From positions 1 through 43,845 of the forward strand of contig JAAUTZ010000021.1 of assembly GCA_012031225.1 (NCBI GenBank): 43,845 nucleotides of DNA. Reading direction: 5' to 3'. Positions 7,144 through 15,493 of this stretch are shown one piece after another. The position numbers and the translations under genes were made by a program. The notes under the pieces are model-generated. The model had not been told where the DNA came from and did not search any database. It was given only the letters and a program-made list of their open reading frames with translations. How positions within the stretch are numbered: position 1 is the stretch's first letter; every line of letters starts with the position of its first letter. The stretch is from Chloroflexaceae bacterium (GTDB lineage Bacteria > Chloroflexota > Chloroflexia > Chloroflexales > Chloroflexaceae).

Positions 7144-7880
7144 CCGCTGCCCGCCCGCACCACCGCCCACGCAAAGAGCGGCACGGCGGTGATGATCCGC
7201 CGCCAGCGGTGCGGCTGCACGATCAGGCGGAACAGCCACTCTAGCCCTAGTTGGCGCATCCAGCGTGGCGCAAGCGGTACGTGCCCGGCGAGGTAATCGA
7301 ACACGCCGCCCACGCCCATCGCAAGCGGGATCTTTAGCACTGGCTGGTGGCGGGCAATCCAGAGATCCTGCGCGGGGTGGCCATAGGCCACGAGCAGGAT
7401 GTGGGGCTGGGCGGCGGCGATGATCTGCTGGATGAAGGGGGCATGGCGCGGGTGCGGCGAGCCAGCCAAGCAGCCCGCAATCTGGAGGGTGGGGTGGCGC
7501 TGCTGCAACACGGCGGCGGCTTGCTCGGCTACGCCGGGTGCCGCCCCTAGCAGAAAGATGCGGTAGCCCCGCTCGGCGGCCAGTGCCGCCAGTTGCTGCA
7601 CGAGGGCCACGCCGGTTGCCCGCCCGCGCAGGGGCGTGCCCTGCCAGCGCGCCGCCAGCAGTAGCCCGAAGCCATCCGGCGTAGCCAGATCAGCGGCGCA
7701 CAGCACCTCCCGAAAGGCGGCGTTGTGCTGCGCCTCCATCACGAATTCGGGATTGACGGTGACGACTTGATGCCCGCGCCCGTGTGCGCTGCCGCGCTCG
7801 ATCAAAGCGGCGACGTGCGTCAAGGCTTCGGCTTGGGTCACGTCATCAATACGTATGCCTAAGATGTGGATCTGGTGCAT
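7074..7880 (-). CDS. WecG/TagA/CpsF-family glycosyltransferase (GT26)
   Basis: This 268-residue protein is a WecG/TagA-type enzyme, which moves an N-acetyl-hexosamine(uronic acid) from a UDP-sugar to a polyprenyl-diphosphate-linked acceptor at the inner membrane face during polysaccharide assembly. Family landmarks are VVTVNPEFVMEAQ, the catalytic-region TPDGFGLL, RATGVALVQQL, FLLGAAPGVAEQAA and VGGVFDYLAGHVPLAPRWM. It could feed the surface-glycan work of the GT39/GT4 genes further along, though those are 25 kb away. The last 17 residues (Gly/Arg/Ser-rich) are translated from a heptamer-repeat tract and are unlikely to be ancestral. No Shine-Dalgarno is seen: the sequence before the ATG is also repeat. 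Confidence 0.9.
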   Translation of the reverse strand: MHQIHILGIRIDDVTQAEALTHVAALIERGSAHGRGHQVVTVNPEFVMEAQHNAAFREVLCAADLATPDGFGLLLAARWQGTPLRGRATGVALVQQLAALAAERGYRIFLLGAAPGVAEQAAAVLQQRHPTLQIAGCLAGSPHPRHAPFIQQIIAAAQPHILLVAYGHPAQDLWIARHQPVLKIPLAMGVGGVFDYLAGHVPLAPRWMRQLGLEWLFRLIVQPHRWRRIITAVPLFAWAVVRAGSGEQVIGGRFQGSGFRGQRSGVRG

Positions 7881-7931
7881 AGGTGACAGGTTTCAGGTGA
7901 CAGGTTTCAGGTGACCGGGTTCGGGTGACAG
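7881..7931. repeat. Heptamer-repeat tract between the wecG-like gene and aspS
   Basis: Seven consecutive 7-bp units are AGGTGAC, AGGTTTC, AGGTGAC, AGGTTTC, AGGTGAC, CGGGTTC, GGGTGAC. The tract starts directly at the WecG ATG, replacing a normal ribosome-binding site. Only the forward orientation is present here. Confidence 0.85.
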
Positions 7932-7956
7932 TCCTGAGCATTGTGACTTCTTGCGC

Positions 7957-7962
7957 TATAAT
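7957..7962 (+). promoter_or_regulatory. -10 box of the aspS promoter
   Basis: A perfect TATAAT, 63 bases upstream of the aspS ATG. The best -35 at 17 bases spacing is CTGAGC (7934-7939), a weak match. The start would be near 7969. Confidence 0.5.
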
Positions 7963-8025
7963 ACCATGAGGTTACACAAGGTCAGACATACGTCAGATGG
8001 GGAAGAGTGAGGAGAACGCAAACTA

Positions 8026-9804
8026 ATGTATCGAACTGTTACCTGTGGCGCACTGCGCGAAGCTGACGCGGGGCAGCCCGCCACCCTTGCGGGGTGGGTG
8101 CATAGCCGCCGTGATCATGGTTCGCTGATCTTTCTCGATATACGGGATCGCTACGGGATTACGCAAGTGGTGATAGATGTTGCCAAGCAACCCGAAGCGC
8201 ACGCGCTTGCGGCACAGGTGCGCGGCGAGTATGTGGTGCAGGTGCAGGGTGTGGTGGTGCAGCGTGCGCCCGAAGCCGTCAACCCAGAGTTGCCGACGGG
8301 CACGATTGAGTTGCACGCGCAGGCGTTGACGATCCTCAATGCCGCCCGCACGCCGCCGCTGTATATCGCCAAAGAGGGCAACGAAGATGAGGCGTTGCGG
8401 CTCAAGTATCGTTACCTCGATCTGCGCCGCGAACGCATGCAGCGCAACCTGATCTTGCGCCATCAGGTGGTCAAGTTTATCCGCGATTATCTTGATCAGG
8501 AAGGCTTCATCGAAGTCGAAACGCCGATCCTGTTCAAGTCTACGCCGGAAGGCGCACGCGATTACCTTGTGCCCAGCCGCGTTCATCCCGGGATGTTCTA
8601 TGCCTTGCCGCAAAGCCCGCAACAGCTGAAGCAACTGCTGATGGTGGCGGGCATGGATCGTTACTTCCAGATTGCCCGTTGCTTCCGGGATGAGGATCTG
8701 CGGGCTGACCGCCAGCCCGAATTTACCCAGCTGGATATGGAACTGAGCTTTGTTGAGCAGGAGGACGTGCTCCAACTGATCGAGCGGCTCTTCACGGCAC
8801 TGGTGCAAGCTGTTGCGCCGCACAAGCAGGTGGTTACGCCCTTCCCACGCCTGACCTATGCCCAAGCCCTGCGCGACTACGGCAGCGATAAGCCCGACTT
8901 GCGCTACGACCTCACGTTGGTTGACCTCTCCGATCTGCTCGCCGAAACCGAGTTTCAGGTCTTTCGCGGGGCAATCGCCTATGGCGGGCAAGTCAAGGCG
9001 TTGCGCGTGCCCGGCTGCGGGGGCTACAGCCGCAAGCAACTTGATGAGTTGGTCGAATTGGCGAAAGCGGGCGGTGCGAAGGGCTTGGCGTGGGCGGCTA
9101 TGCCGGATGCGCCGGATGCGGCGATCCGTTCGTCGTTTAGCAAGTTCCTGCGCGAGGATGAGCTACAGGCGATCCTCAGCCGCACGCAGGCGCAGGCGGG
9201 CGATCTGCTGTTGGTAGTGGCCGATACGGCCACGATGGTTGCGGCGGTGCTAGATAAGCTGCGCCGCGAATTTGCCCAACGGCTCAATTTGGCTGACCCA
9301 AACGTCGTGCAGTTTGCGTGGATTACCGATTTCCCGTTGCTCGAATGGAATCCCGACGAGCGGCGGTGGGATGCTGTTCACCACCCCTTCACCGCGCCCC
9401 ACGATGACGATCTGCCCAAGCTGAAGGATGCCCCCGCAGCGGTGCGGGCAAAGGCTTACGACCTTGTGATGAATGGCTATGAGGCGGGCGGCGGCAGCAT
9501 TCGGATCCACCGGCGCGAGGTGCAGCAGCAGCTGTTTGATCTGCTCGGCATCGCCCCCGATCACGCGCAAGAGCAGTTTGGGCATATGCTCGAAGCCTTT
9601 GAATATGGCGCACCGCCGCATGGCGGGGTTGCCTTCGGGATTGACCGGATTGTCATGATCCTTGCCGATGAAAGCTCAATCCGTGAGGTGATGGCGTTCC
9701 CCAAGACGCAGCAAGCCGCCGACCTGATGACGGGTGCGCCCTCGCCGGTGGAAGAACGGCAACTGCGCGAGCTGTTCCTGTCGTTGCGTACCCGCCCTAG
9801 CTAG
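8026..9804 (+). CDS. aspS: Aspartyl-tRNA synthetase (bacterial type, probably non-discriminating)
   Basis: This full-length 592-residue class IIb synthetase charges tRNA-Asp. In order it has an N-terminal OB-fold anticodon domain ([11 protein letters not shown]...FLDIRDR), motif 2 in the [16 protein letters not shown] region, a GAD insertion domain, and motif 3 in [16 protein letters not shown]31 in RRDHG and a small residue (no Lys) at the position equivalent to 82 match the pattern described for enzymes that also charge tRNA-Asn; discriminating enzymes tend to have Leu and Lys. Asp-tRNA-Asn would then need GatCAB amidotransferase, not in this window. AGGAG lies 11 bases before the ATG. Transcription probably starts at the TATAAT at 7957. 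Confidence 0.97.
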   Translation: MYRTVTCGALREADAGQPATLAGWVHSRRDHGSLIFLDIRDRYGITQVVIDVAKQPEAHALAAQVRGEYVVQVQGVVVQRAPEAVNPELPTGTIELHAQALTILNAARTPPLYIAKEGNEDEALRLKYRYLDLRRERMQRNLILRHQVVKFIRDYLDQEGFIEVETPILFKSTPEGARDYLVPSRVHPGMFYALPQSPQQLKQLLMVAGMDRYFQIARCFRDEDLRADRQPEFTQLDMELSFVEQEDVLQLIERLFTALVQAVAPHKQVVTPFPRLTYAQALRDYGSDKPDLRYDLTLVDLSDLLAETEFQVFRGAIAYGGQVKALRVPGCGGYSRKQLDELVELAKAGGAKGLAWAAMPDAPDAAIRSSFSKFLREDELQAILSRTQAQAGDLLLVVADTATMVAAVLDKLRREFAQRLNLADPNVVQFAWITDFPLLEWNPDERRWDAVHHPFTAPHDDDLPKLKDAPAAVRAKAYDLVMNGYEAGGGSIRIHRREVQQQLFDLLGIAPDHAQEQFGHMLEAFEYGAPPHGGVAFGIDRIVMILADESSIREVMAFPKTQQAADLMTGAPSPVEERQLRELFLSLRTRPS

Positions 9805-9920
9805 CAGGTGCCGAAGGGGTCAGGTGTCGGGTGGCAGGGGTCAGGTATTAGGTATCAGGGGTCAGGGGGGAGCGTGCGGGAAGGCATACCACCCCCTGAC
9901 CCTCTGCGTGCCCTTGCCCC
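9805..9920. terminator. Bidirectional hairpin in a heptamer-repeat locus between convergent genes
   Basis: Forward heptamers (GTCAGGT, GTCGGGT, GGCAGGG, ATTAGGT and others) run from about 9811 to 9875, and reverse-type sequence resumes at 9888. GGGTCAGGGGG (9859-9869) pairs exactly with CCCCCTGACCC (9892-9902), giving an 11-bp GC-rich stem with a 22-base loop. It sits between the stops of aspS and the convergent secreted-protein gene. There is no U-tract, so terminator function is inferred from position. Confidence 0.5.
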
Positions 9921-10637
9921 CTACTCCACCACCACCACAAAGCCGATCACCCGCGTCACGCCGCTATCTGCGCCGCGTGCCACCATTTGCCACTCGCCCG
10001 CTACGGCATTGCGCGGCACACTCCATGTCCAATCGGCCCGCCCATCATTATTGGCAATCACCGAGTGATCTTGGCGCACGGTACTCCCATTTGGGCGCAC
10101 CGCCCAGAATGCTACCCGCTCGCGCCGCTTGAAGCCCGTCGCAAAGAAATACACCGTCTCACGCGGAGCCACCACCGCCGGACTCACGCCCACCGTATCA
10201 TCGGGCGGTGCTTCGGGGTTGGTGGTATGAGCGGCGGGCGTGATCGTAAACTCCAGTGTATGTGTCACGCGGCTCTCTAGCCCATGCACCACAATCTGCC
10301 ACGTACCCGCCGGGGCGGCGAGCGGCGCAAGCCACGCGAAATCCACGCGCCCGCTGCGGGCCGCCCGTGCCCGATACGCCTGATCGTTGCTCAGGATCAG
10401 TCCATCCGGTTGGTTGAACCAATACGCCACACGCTCGTCGCGGTTGAAGCCGAGCGCAAAGAAGGCAAAGCGCGAGCCGGGCGGCGCGGCCTGCGGCTCC
10501 ACCGCAACTTGGGGCTGCTCGGTGGGCGATCCAGATTGGGCCTGTGCTGCACCGAGCGGCAGCAGCCCGACAAGCCCTACCACGATCAGGGCCAGTGCCA
10601 GTAGCCCTATACCGGTGTATGATGTGCGTTTTCGCAT
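9921..10637 (-). CDS. Secreted protein of two tandem Ig-like repeats, function unknown
   Basis: The 238-residue protein starts with a signal peptide (MRKR, hydrophobic core to about residue 30, probable cleavage in AQAQ-S). The rest is an internal duplication: residues 44-133 and 148-238 share the spaced pattern GF-x-R-x-ERVA-x-W, then P-x-G, GR-x-D, AG-x-WQ-x-V and VT near the end. Each copy looks like an all-beta, Ig-like sandwich. I recognise no named family. AGGAGG lies 9 bases upstream of the ATG. It is divergent from the DUF4129 protein, with overlapping -10 boxes at 10696-10703, so the two may be co-regulated. It is likely exported and cell-surface or free. Confidence 0.85.
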   Translation of the reverse strand: MRKRTSYTGIGLLALALIVVGLVGLLPLGAAQAQSGSPTEQPQVAVEPQAAPPGSRFAFFALGFNRDERVAYWFNQPDGLILSNDQAYRARAARSGRVDFAWLAPLAAPAGTWQIVVHGLESRVTHTLEFTITPAAHTTNPEAPPDDTVGVSPAVVAPRETVYFFATGFKRRERVAFWAVRPNGSTVRQDHSVIANNDGRADWTWSVPRNAVAGEWQMVARGADSGVTRVIGFVVVVE

Positions 10638-10695
10638 TGCCGAAATCCTCCTGTGTTGTTGTGTCGGTTGCGCCTGTCACGAATTGGTGCAAGCG

Positions 10696-10703
10696 AGTAT
10701 AAT
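10696..10703. promoter_or_regulatory. Overlapping divergent -10 boxes
   Basis: AGTATAAT contains TATAAT for the plus strand (10698-10703) and TATACT for the minus strand (10696-10701). It lies 59 bases from the minus-strand ATG (10637) and 45 bases from the plus-strand GTG (10748). RNA polymerase could use only one direction at a time. No clear -35 is visible on either side. Confidence 0.4.
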
Positions 10704-10747
10704 ATCAAACGGGAAGTCGTGCCCAATTATGCCGATGCGAGGAGCGA

Positions 10748-11767
10748 GTGCCACACCGATTGCACGATAGCTACAGTGTACCATTGCTGCGCCGGATTAG
10801 CCGGATTAGCCGGATTGGGCGGTGCTTGCCGCTGCTCCTGCTATTCAGCGTGCTATTCGGTGCGGCGCAGGCTGCCGCGCAATCGCCGCCGCCCGATCCG
10901 CGCACCTACGAGATCTGGATCCGTGAGGCGTTGATTGCCGCCCAGCGCGGCGATCTGCTTGGCTTGGAGAGTGCCGCAGATCGGCTGACGGCGACGGATG
11001 CGGTGCAGCTTGCCGATGGCACGACCGTGCCCGTAGATAATGCGTGGCTGGCGCAGGCGATGGATACCTCTACTCCCGATACCGTTGAGATTACGGCGCG
11101 GCTGCAAGCGATCCTCGATATGCTGGCGCGGCCCCGTGCGGCAGCCCCCGCCGATGCCCAGCAACAACTGGCAGATCTGCTCAGCCGCCCGCCGTTTGCC
11201 GAGTCGGAACGCCCCGATATTGATTTGTCGTGGTTGGATCAGCTCTTAAGCCCCCTGCTCGAATGGCTCGAAGCCATGTTCCAGCCCGCCACCGAAGTGG
11301 GGCAGGCGGCATCACCCCTGTTCAATGTGATCGTGACGGGCGTATCGCTGCTGCTCTTGGTGGTGGTGCTGGTGGTGCTGGTGCGGAGCCTGCGCCGTAG
11401 CACCGTATCGGTGGCCCGCACCGCCCCCGATCCCGATGATCCCGATGCCCGCCTGACCCCGTCCGAAGCGGTGAGCCACGCCCAGAGCCTTGCCCACGCC
11501 GGCGATTTCCGCACCGCTGTGCGCTACATGTACCTTGCGCTGCTGCTCCGCCTCGATGCCGCCAATCTGCTGCGCTACGACCGCGCTCTAACCAACTACG
11601 AGTACCTTGAGCAACTGCGCGGCAACCCGCAACTCCGCGCCGAGATCACGCCGATCATCCAGACCTTTGACCGCGTGTGGTACGGCAACGAGCCACTCGA
11701 TGCGGCGGGCTTTCAGGCCTACGCGCAGCAGGTGGCCGCCCTGCCGAGCGAGGGCGGGCGCGGGTAA
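10748..11767 (+). CDS. DUF4129 domain membrane protein
   Basis: The 339-residue protein has an N-terminal signal or anchor (hydrophobic run LPLLLLFSVLF, then AQAAAQS), an extracytoplasmic helical region, one strong transmembrane helix at about 190-212 (VIVTGVSLLLLVVVLVVLV) and a C-terminal cytoplasmic DUF4129 domain (HAGDFRTAVRYMYLALLLRL...NYEYLEQL). DUF4129 proteins usually sit beside MoxR ATPase, DUF58 and transglutaminase-like genes; none is here, so this one is an orphan. The start is GTG, with AGGAG only 3 bases upstream, closer than normal, so a later TTG start is possible. Three tandem 9-bp units (CCGGATTAG, 10792-10816) encode RIS-RIS-RIG near the N-terminus. Confidence 0.82.
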   Translation: MPHRLHDSYSVPLLRRISRISRIGRCLPLLLLFSVLFGAAQAAAQSPPPDPRTYEIWIREALIAAQRGDLLGLESAADRLTATDAVQLADGTTVPVDNAWLAQAMDTSTPDTVEITARLQAILDMLARPRAAAPADAQQQLADLLSRPPFAESERPDIDLSWLDQLLSPLLEWLEAMFQPATEVGQAASPLFNVIVTGVSLLLLVVVLVVLVRSLRRSTVSVARTAPDPDDPDARLTPSEAVSHAQSLAHAGDFRTAVRYMYLALLLRLDAANLLRYDRALTNYEYLEQLRGNPQLRAEITPIIQTFDRVWYGNEPLDAAGFQAYAQQVAALPSEGGRG

Positions 11768-11794
11768 GGGGCGTGCCCGCGGCTGCAAGCTGCC

Positions 11795-13774
11795 CTAGAT
11801 TACCCGCTCGTTGCCGCCGTCTATCGGGATCTGTGCGCCGGTTGTGCGGGCGAACAACGGGCTACACAGAGCCGCCGCCAAGGCTCCTACTTCGGCACTC
11901 GCCACTTCGGTCTGCAACACGTTGCGGCGTTTATACTGGGCCACGCTTATGCCGTAGCTTGCCGCCCGCGCCTCCAGCACGGCATCACTCCAGATGCCAG
12001 TATCGAAGACCGCATCAGGGTGCAACATATTCACGCGGATATTGTCGCGCCCCCACTCCAGCGCAGCGATCCGTGCTAGCTGGGTCAGAGCCGCTTTGGA
12101 TGCCGAATACGCCGCCGCACCCACGCCCGGCGCAGGGACATTGCGCGTGCCAATCACCACCACCCGCCCGCCCCGCAGGGCGAGCTTGAGCAGGGGGTAG
12201 GCTTCCCGCAGCAGCACCACATTTGCCTCAAGGTTGACCTGCTGCACCCGTTGCCACGTCGCCAGATCAAGCTCGGCAATGCGCTGGCTCTGCGGGAAGA
12301 TGCCCGCATTCAGGATCAGGATGTCCAGCCCTCCGAAGTGCTGCACGGCTGTTTCGAGGGCCGCCTCGATTGCAGCCGCATCCGTCACATCCCCCACCAC
12401 GCCCAACCAATCGGGCTGGCTGAAGCACGCTTGAATCGCTGGGTCTACATCTAGCCCCACCACCGCCGCGCCCTGTGCTAGCAGGGCGGCCGCGCACGCC
12501 TTGCCAATTCCCGATGCCGCGCCCGTCACCAGTGCAACCTCGCCCGCGAAAGGGGGTGGGGAGCCTTGCCGCTTCAGCTTGGCTTGCTCCAAATCCCAAT
12601 ACTCGACGCGGAACAGATCGGCTTGCGGTAGGGCTTGCCAGCGTTCAAGCCGGGTTGCCCGCATGATGCTGTCTATCGTATGGCGGTAAATGTCGGCGAC
12701 AATCGCTACCTCGCTTGCTCGCCGCCCCAACGTACACAGCCCCAATTCGGGATCAAGCACCACTCGCGGCGCAGCATCCAGCATGGTGAGTGGCTGCGCC
12801 ACAAGCGGAGCGTGGGTCTCGAAGTAGCGGGTGTAGGCTTCAGCATAGGCTTGCACATCGCGCCCGATCAAGGGCACCCGCTTGGTGCGGATGATATGAT
12901 CGGGGGTGAGGGGGCCTTGCCCCGCGAGCATGCCCACATCCGCTAGCCGTGCAAAGCCGAGGCCCTGTACATCGCGGTGGCTCCGCAGGAGCAGGGGAAA
13001 GCCCGCCACGTCCGCCACAGCACGGCGCAGCGTGGCAAGCTCGGTGCGGAGCGGGCGTTCTGGCGCGACATCGGCGGCGGTAGCCCATGTGATCTGCCAC
13101 GCGCCGTGCTGTTGCAAGAACTCCTCCGCCCGACTGACCAGATCAAGCATGCGCTCGTAGGCGGTGCGAGCCGTATCGCCAAAGCTGAACATGCCGTGAT
13201 TCATCAACAGCATGCCAATCGTCTGCTGGCTCGCCCGTTGCGGGAACACCTCCGCGCAGTAGCGGGCTAGCTCGAAGCCGGGCATAATGTAGGGGATATA
13301 CACCACTGCATCACCATACACCTCGCGAGCATATTCCAAGCCGTGCGGCGTGTTGGTGAGCGTCACCACCGCATCGGCGTGGGTGTGATCTACAAATTTG
13401 TAGGGCAGCAGCGCGTGGAGGATTGCCTCGACGGATGGCGCAGGTGCCGCCGGATCAAGCGTTGCCGTGCGGAGTTCACGCGCCATCGCCGCATCGCTAA
13501 GCTGCTCAAGCTGGGCGAGGCGCAGCAGGTAGGGCAACTGCACCGGCGCAAAGCCGGCGGCGGCGATGGTTGCCAAATCCCAGCCACTCCCTTTTACATA
13601 GAGCACATCTTCGGTTTCCCCGAAGATATTGGCCAGTGTGGATTTGACCGAGGTGTTGCCCCCGCCGTGCATCACCAGTGCCGGATCGCTGCCGAGTAGC
13701 CGCGAGGTGTACACCCGTTGCGCCAGATCATCCGTGAACTGGGCGGCTTCAGTGTCATTCCAAAGACTTTGCAT
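11795..13774 (-). CDS. rhaEW: Bifunctional rhamnulose-1-phosphate aldolase / short-chain dehydrogenase (RhaEW/YuxG type)
   Basis: This 659-residue fusion has an N-terminal class II aldolase domain (about 1-400) with metal-ligand histidines in VDHTHADAVVTLTN and LMNHGMFSFG, and a C-terminal SDR (about 410-659) with the NAD motif VTGAASGIGKA, the NAG motif in LILNAGIFP and the catalytic Y-x-x-x-K in AYSASKAAL. The family, described in Bacillus (YuxG) and Chloroflexus, splits L-rhamnulose-1-phosphate into DHAP and L-lactaldehyde and then oxidises lactaldehyde to lactate. No rhaA, rhaB, transporter or regulator gene is nearby, so the pathway must be completed elsewhere or the substrate may differ. 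GAGG lies 6 bases before the ATG. Confidence 0.9.
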   Translation of the reverse strand: MQSLWNDTEAAQFTDDLAQRVYTSRLLGSDPALVMHGGGNTSVKSTLANIFGETEDVLYVKGSGWDLATIAAAGFAPVQLPYLLRLAQLEQLSDAAMARELRTATLDPAAPAPSVEAILHALLPYKFVDHTHADAVVTLTNTPHGLEYAREVYGDAVVYIPYIMPGFELARYCAEVFPQRASQQTIGMLLMNHGMFSFGDTARTAYERMLDLVSRAEEFLQQHGAWQITWATAADVAPERPLRTELATLRRAVADVAGFPLLLRSHRDVQGLGFARLADVGMLAGQGPLTPDHIIRTKRVPLIGRDVQAYAEAYTRYFETHAPLVAQPLTMLDAAPRVVLDPELGLCTLGRRASEVAIVADIYRHTIDSIMRATRLERWQALPQADLFRVEYWDLEQAKLKRQGSPPPFAGEVALVTGAASGIGKACAAALLAQGAAVVGLDVDPAIQACFSQPDWLGVVGDVTDAAAIEAALETAVQHFGGLDILILNAGIFPQSQRIAELDLATWQRVQQVNLEANVVLLREAYPLLKLALRGGRVVVIGTRNVPAPGVGAAAYSASKAALTQLARIAALEWGRDNIRVNMLHPDAVFDTGIWSDAVLEARAASYGISVAQYKRRNVLQTEVASAEVGALAAALCSPLFARTTGAQIPIDGGNERVI

Positions 13775-13941
13775 GGTAGACCTCGTTCATTGTAAACAGG
13801 ATTCGTTTGTGCAGTATATCTACCTAACAAGCTAAACTGTAGCAGGTGTGCGCCAAGTCAGTTCGAAATCCGTACCATTAGGCGGTAGTCAGGATATACG
13901 CTGCATGGTACACTATACAACGTATACGAAAGGGTAGGTGC
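13775..13941. promoter_or_regulatory. Divergent intergenic region between the rhaEW-like gene and the phosphatase gene
   Basis: A TATACT -10 candidate for the rhaEW-like gene lies on the minus strand at 13813-13818. TATACA at 13914-13919 is a -10 candidate for the phosphatase gene, giving a leader of about 15 bases. CGTATACG at 13921-13928 is an 8-bp palindrome at that expected start. No -35 is convincing in either direction. Confidence 0.3.
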
Positions 13942-15477
13942 ATGGATCTCGAACAACTAAAAACCGCATTGGCTCTCTGTCAGGAGCAGGTGGCTGCCCT
14001 CGCTGATGCGTGGCTCGCCGCGAGTGCCAGTGCGGTGAGTGTCTGGCAACACCACGATCTGGTGTGGCAGCACCCCCTGCACGCCGAACTCAGCACGATC
14101 TACCTCTCCGCCCCGATCCAATATCACGGCACCATCTCCGGCGAACTACGCCTGCACGACGCACCCGAAGTCTCGACGGTGCGCCTCACCGCCGATGCAA
14201 TGACGATCTCGCGCCTGCTCCACCAAGAAGGCGAATTGGAAGCGATGACGGCGGAACTCGTCGAGACCCAAGATCAGTTGCTCGCCCTCTATGAACTGAC
14301 CCGCTCGACGCGGCGGCATCTCGATATGTACCAACTGATTCAGACGGTTGCCCGCCAGACCTGCGAACTCACCCACATTCGCAGCAGCTTTGCGGCTTTG
14401 ATCGAGGGCAATACGGTGCAGATTGCATGGGAGCCGGAGCCGCTTCTGCCGGATGCCGACCTGAGCAATCTGCTGCGCCATATGCAGCAGGCTGGCTTGA
14501 CCACCCTGCGCCTCTCGCCTAGCTCGCCCTTGCTGTCCCTGCCGGTGGGCGTGCAAGGCATGCTCGTCGAGTTGACCCCTATTCTTGACCACGCGGGCGT
14601 AGCGATTGGCGCACTGAAGCGCGAACCCACGTTCAATTCACCAGAGATCAAACTCATTCGCGGCATCACCGAGCAAGCTGGCACGCACGTCGAAACCATG
14701 CTGCTCTATCAGCAAACTATCGCCCAGACGCGCCTGAAAACGGAGATGGAGCTGGCTCGCCAAGCCCAACGCCTGCTGCTGCCGCAGCACCCGCCGCAGC
14801 TTGCCGAGCTAGATATACACGCCGAGAACCGCCCCGTGTTTCAAGTCAGCGGCGATTTCTATGATTTCTATACCCCCGACTCCGGTGGACTCCTGTTTAC
14901 CATCGGGGATGTGGCGGGCAAGGGCTTCGCCGCCGCCATGCTCATGACGATGATCCGCACCTCGTTGCGGAGCAAAGCCATGTTCGCGCCGGATGTCACC
15001 CCACTGACGATCATTCAGCGCACGGTGCGCGATATGCTCGGCGATTTCCGCAAGCTGAGTACCTTTGCTACCGTCGTGGTGGGCCAGTTTGATCGGCACT
15101 CCCAGCAGATCCGCTACGTGAATGCCGGGCACGCCCCCGTGATCTATTGCCCGCAGCACGCCGCCGCGCTGCTGCTCGATGCAACGGGCCCCGCCATCGG
15201 GGTCCCGGTGTTAGGCCTGCCCTACCAAACGGAGGTGATCCCATTTGAGGTGGGCGACACGCTGATCCTCGCAACGGACGGGATGAGCGAAGCGCGTGCC
15301 CCCAATGGCGATATTTTCGGCTTTGAGCGGCTGCTCGCCCTCTGTACGCAGGTGTGTCGGCAATTCCACACTGCGCCTGAAATCGCCGCTGCTCTCCTCC
15401 ACGCGATTGAGCAATTCACTGTCGGCCATGTTCAAGATGATGACCAGACGCTGTTGGTGATCTGTCACCGCGCCTGA
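13942..15477 (+). CDS. PP2C-type SpoIIE/RsbU-like serine phosphatase with GAF domain
   Basis: The 511-residue protein has a helical N-terminal region, a GAF-like sensory domain at about 115-250, a short helical linker (ELARQAQRLLLPQHPP, the usual lead-in) and a C-terminal SpoIIE phosphatase domain. The metal-binding motifs are intact: SGDFYDF near 302, IGDVAGKGFAAAMLMT near 322, VNAGHAP near 393, and ATDGMSEARAPNGDIFG near 444. By family it dephosphorylates an anti-anti-sigma (STAS) protein in a partner-switching stress or development pathway; no STAS or anti-sigma gene is adjacent. It is followed 16 bases later by the HAD gene and probably forms an operon with it. Confidence 0.92.
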   Translation: MDLEQLKTALALCQEQVAALADAWLAASASAVSVWQHHDLVWQHPLHAELSTIYLSAPIQYHGTISGELRLHDAPEVSTVRLTADAMTISRLLHQEGELEAMTAELVETQDQLLALYELTRSTRRHLDMYQLIQTVARQTCELTHIRSSFAALIEGNTVQIAWEPEPLLPDADLSNLLRHMQQAGLTTLRLSPSSPLLSLPVGVQGMLVELTPILDHAGVAIGALKREPTFNSPEIKLIRGITEQAGTHVETMLLYQQTIAQTRLKTEMELARQAQRLLLPQHPPQLAELDIHAENRPVFQVSGDFYDFYTPDSGGLLFTIGDVAGKGFAAAMLMTMIRTSLRSKAMFAPDVTPLTIIQRTVRDMLGDFRKLSTFATVVVGQFDRHSQQIRYVNAGHAPVIYCPQHAAALLLDATGPAIGVPVLGLPYQTEVIPFEVGDTLILATDGMSEARAPNGDIFGFERLLALCTQVCRQFHTAPEIAAALLHAIEQFTVGHVQDDDQTLLVICHRA

Positions 15478-15493
15478 ACTGAGGACTGCGCCC

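Noticed and set aside
8023-9039. 338-residue minus-strand open frame over aspS
   Set aside because: It is a codon-bias shadow of aspS, with no recognisable domain or ribosome-binding site.
13856-13880. tRNA T-loop-like GTTCGAAATC
   Set aside because: The flanking bases cannot form the 5-bp T stem and no acceptor or anticodon arms are present.
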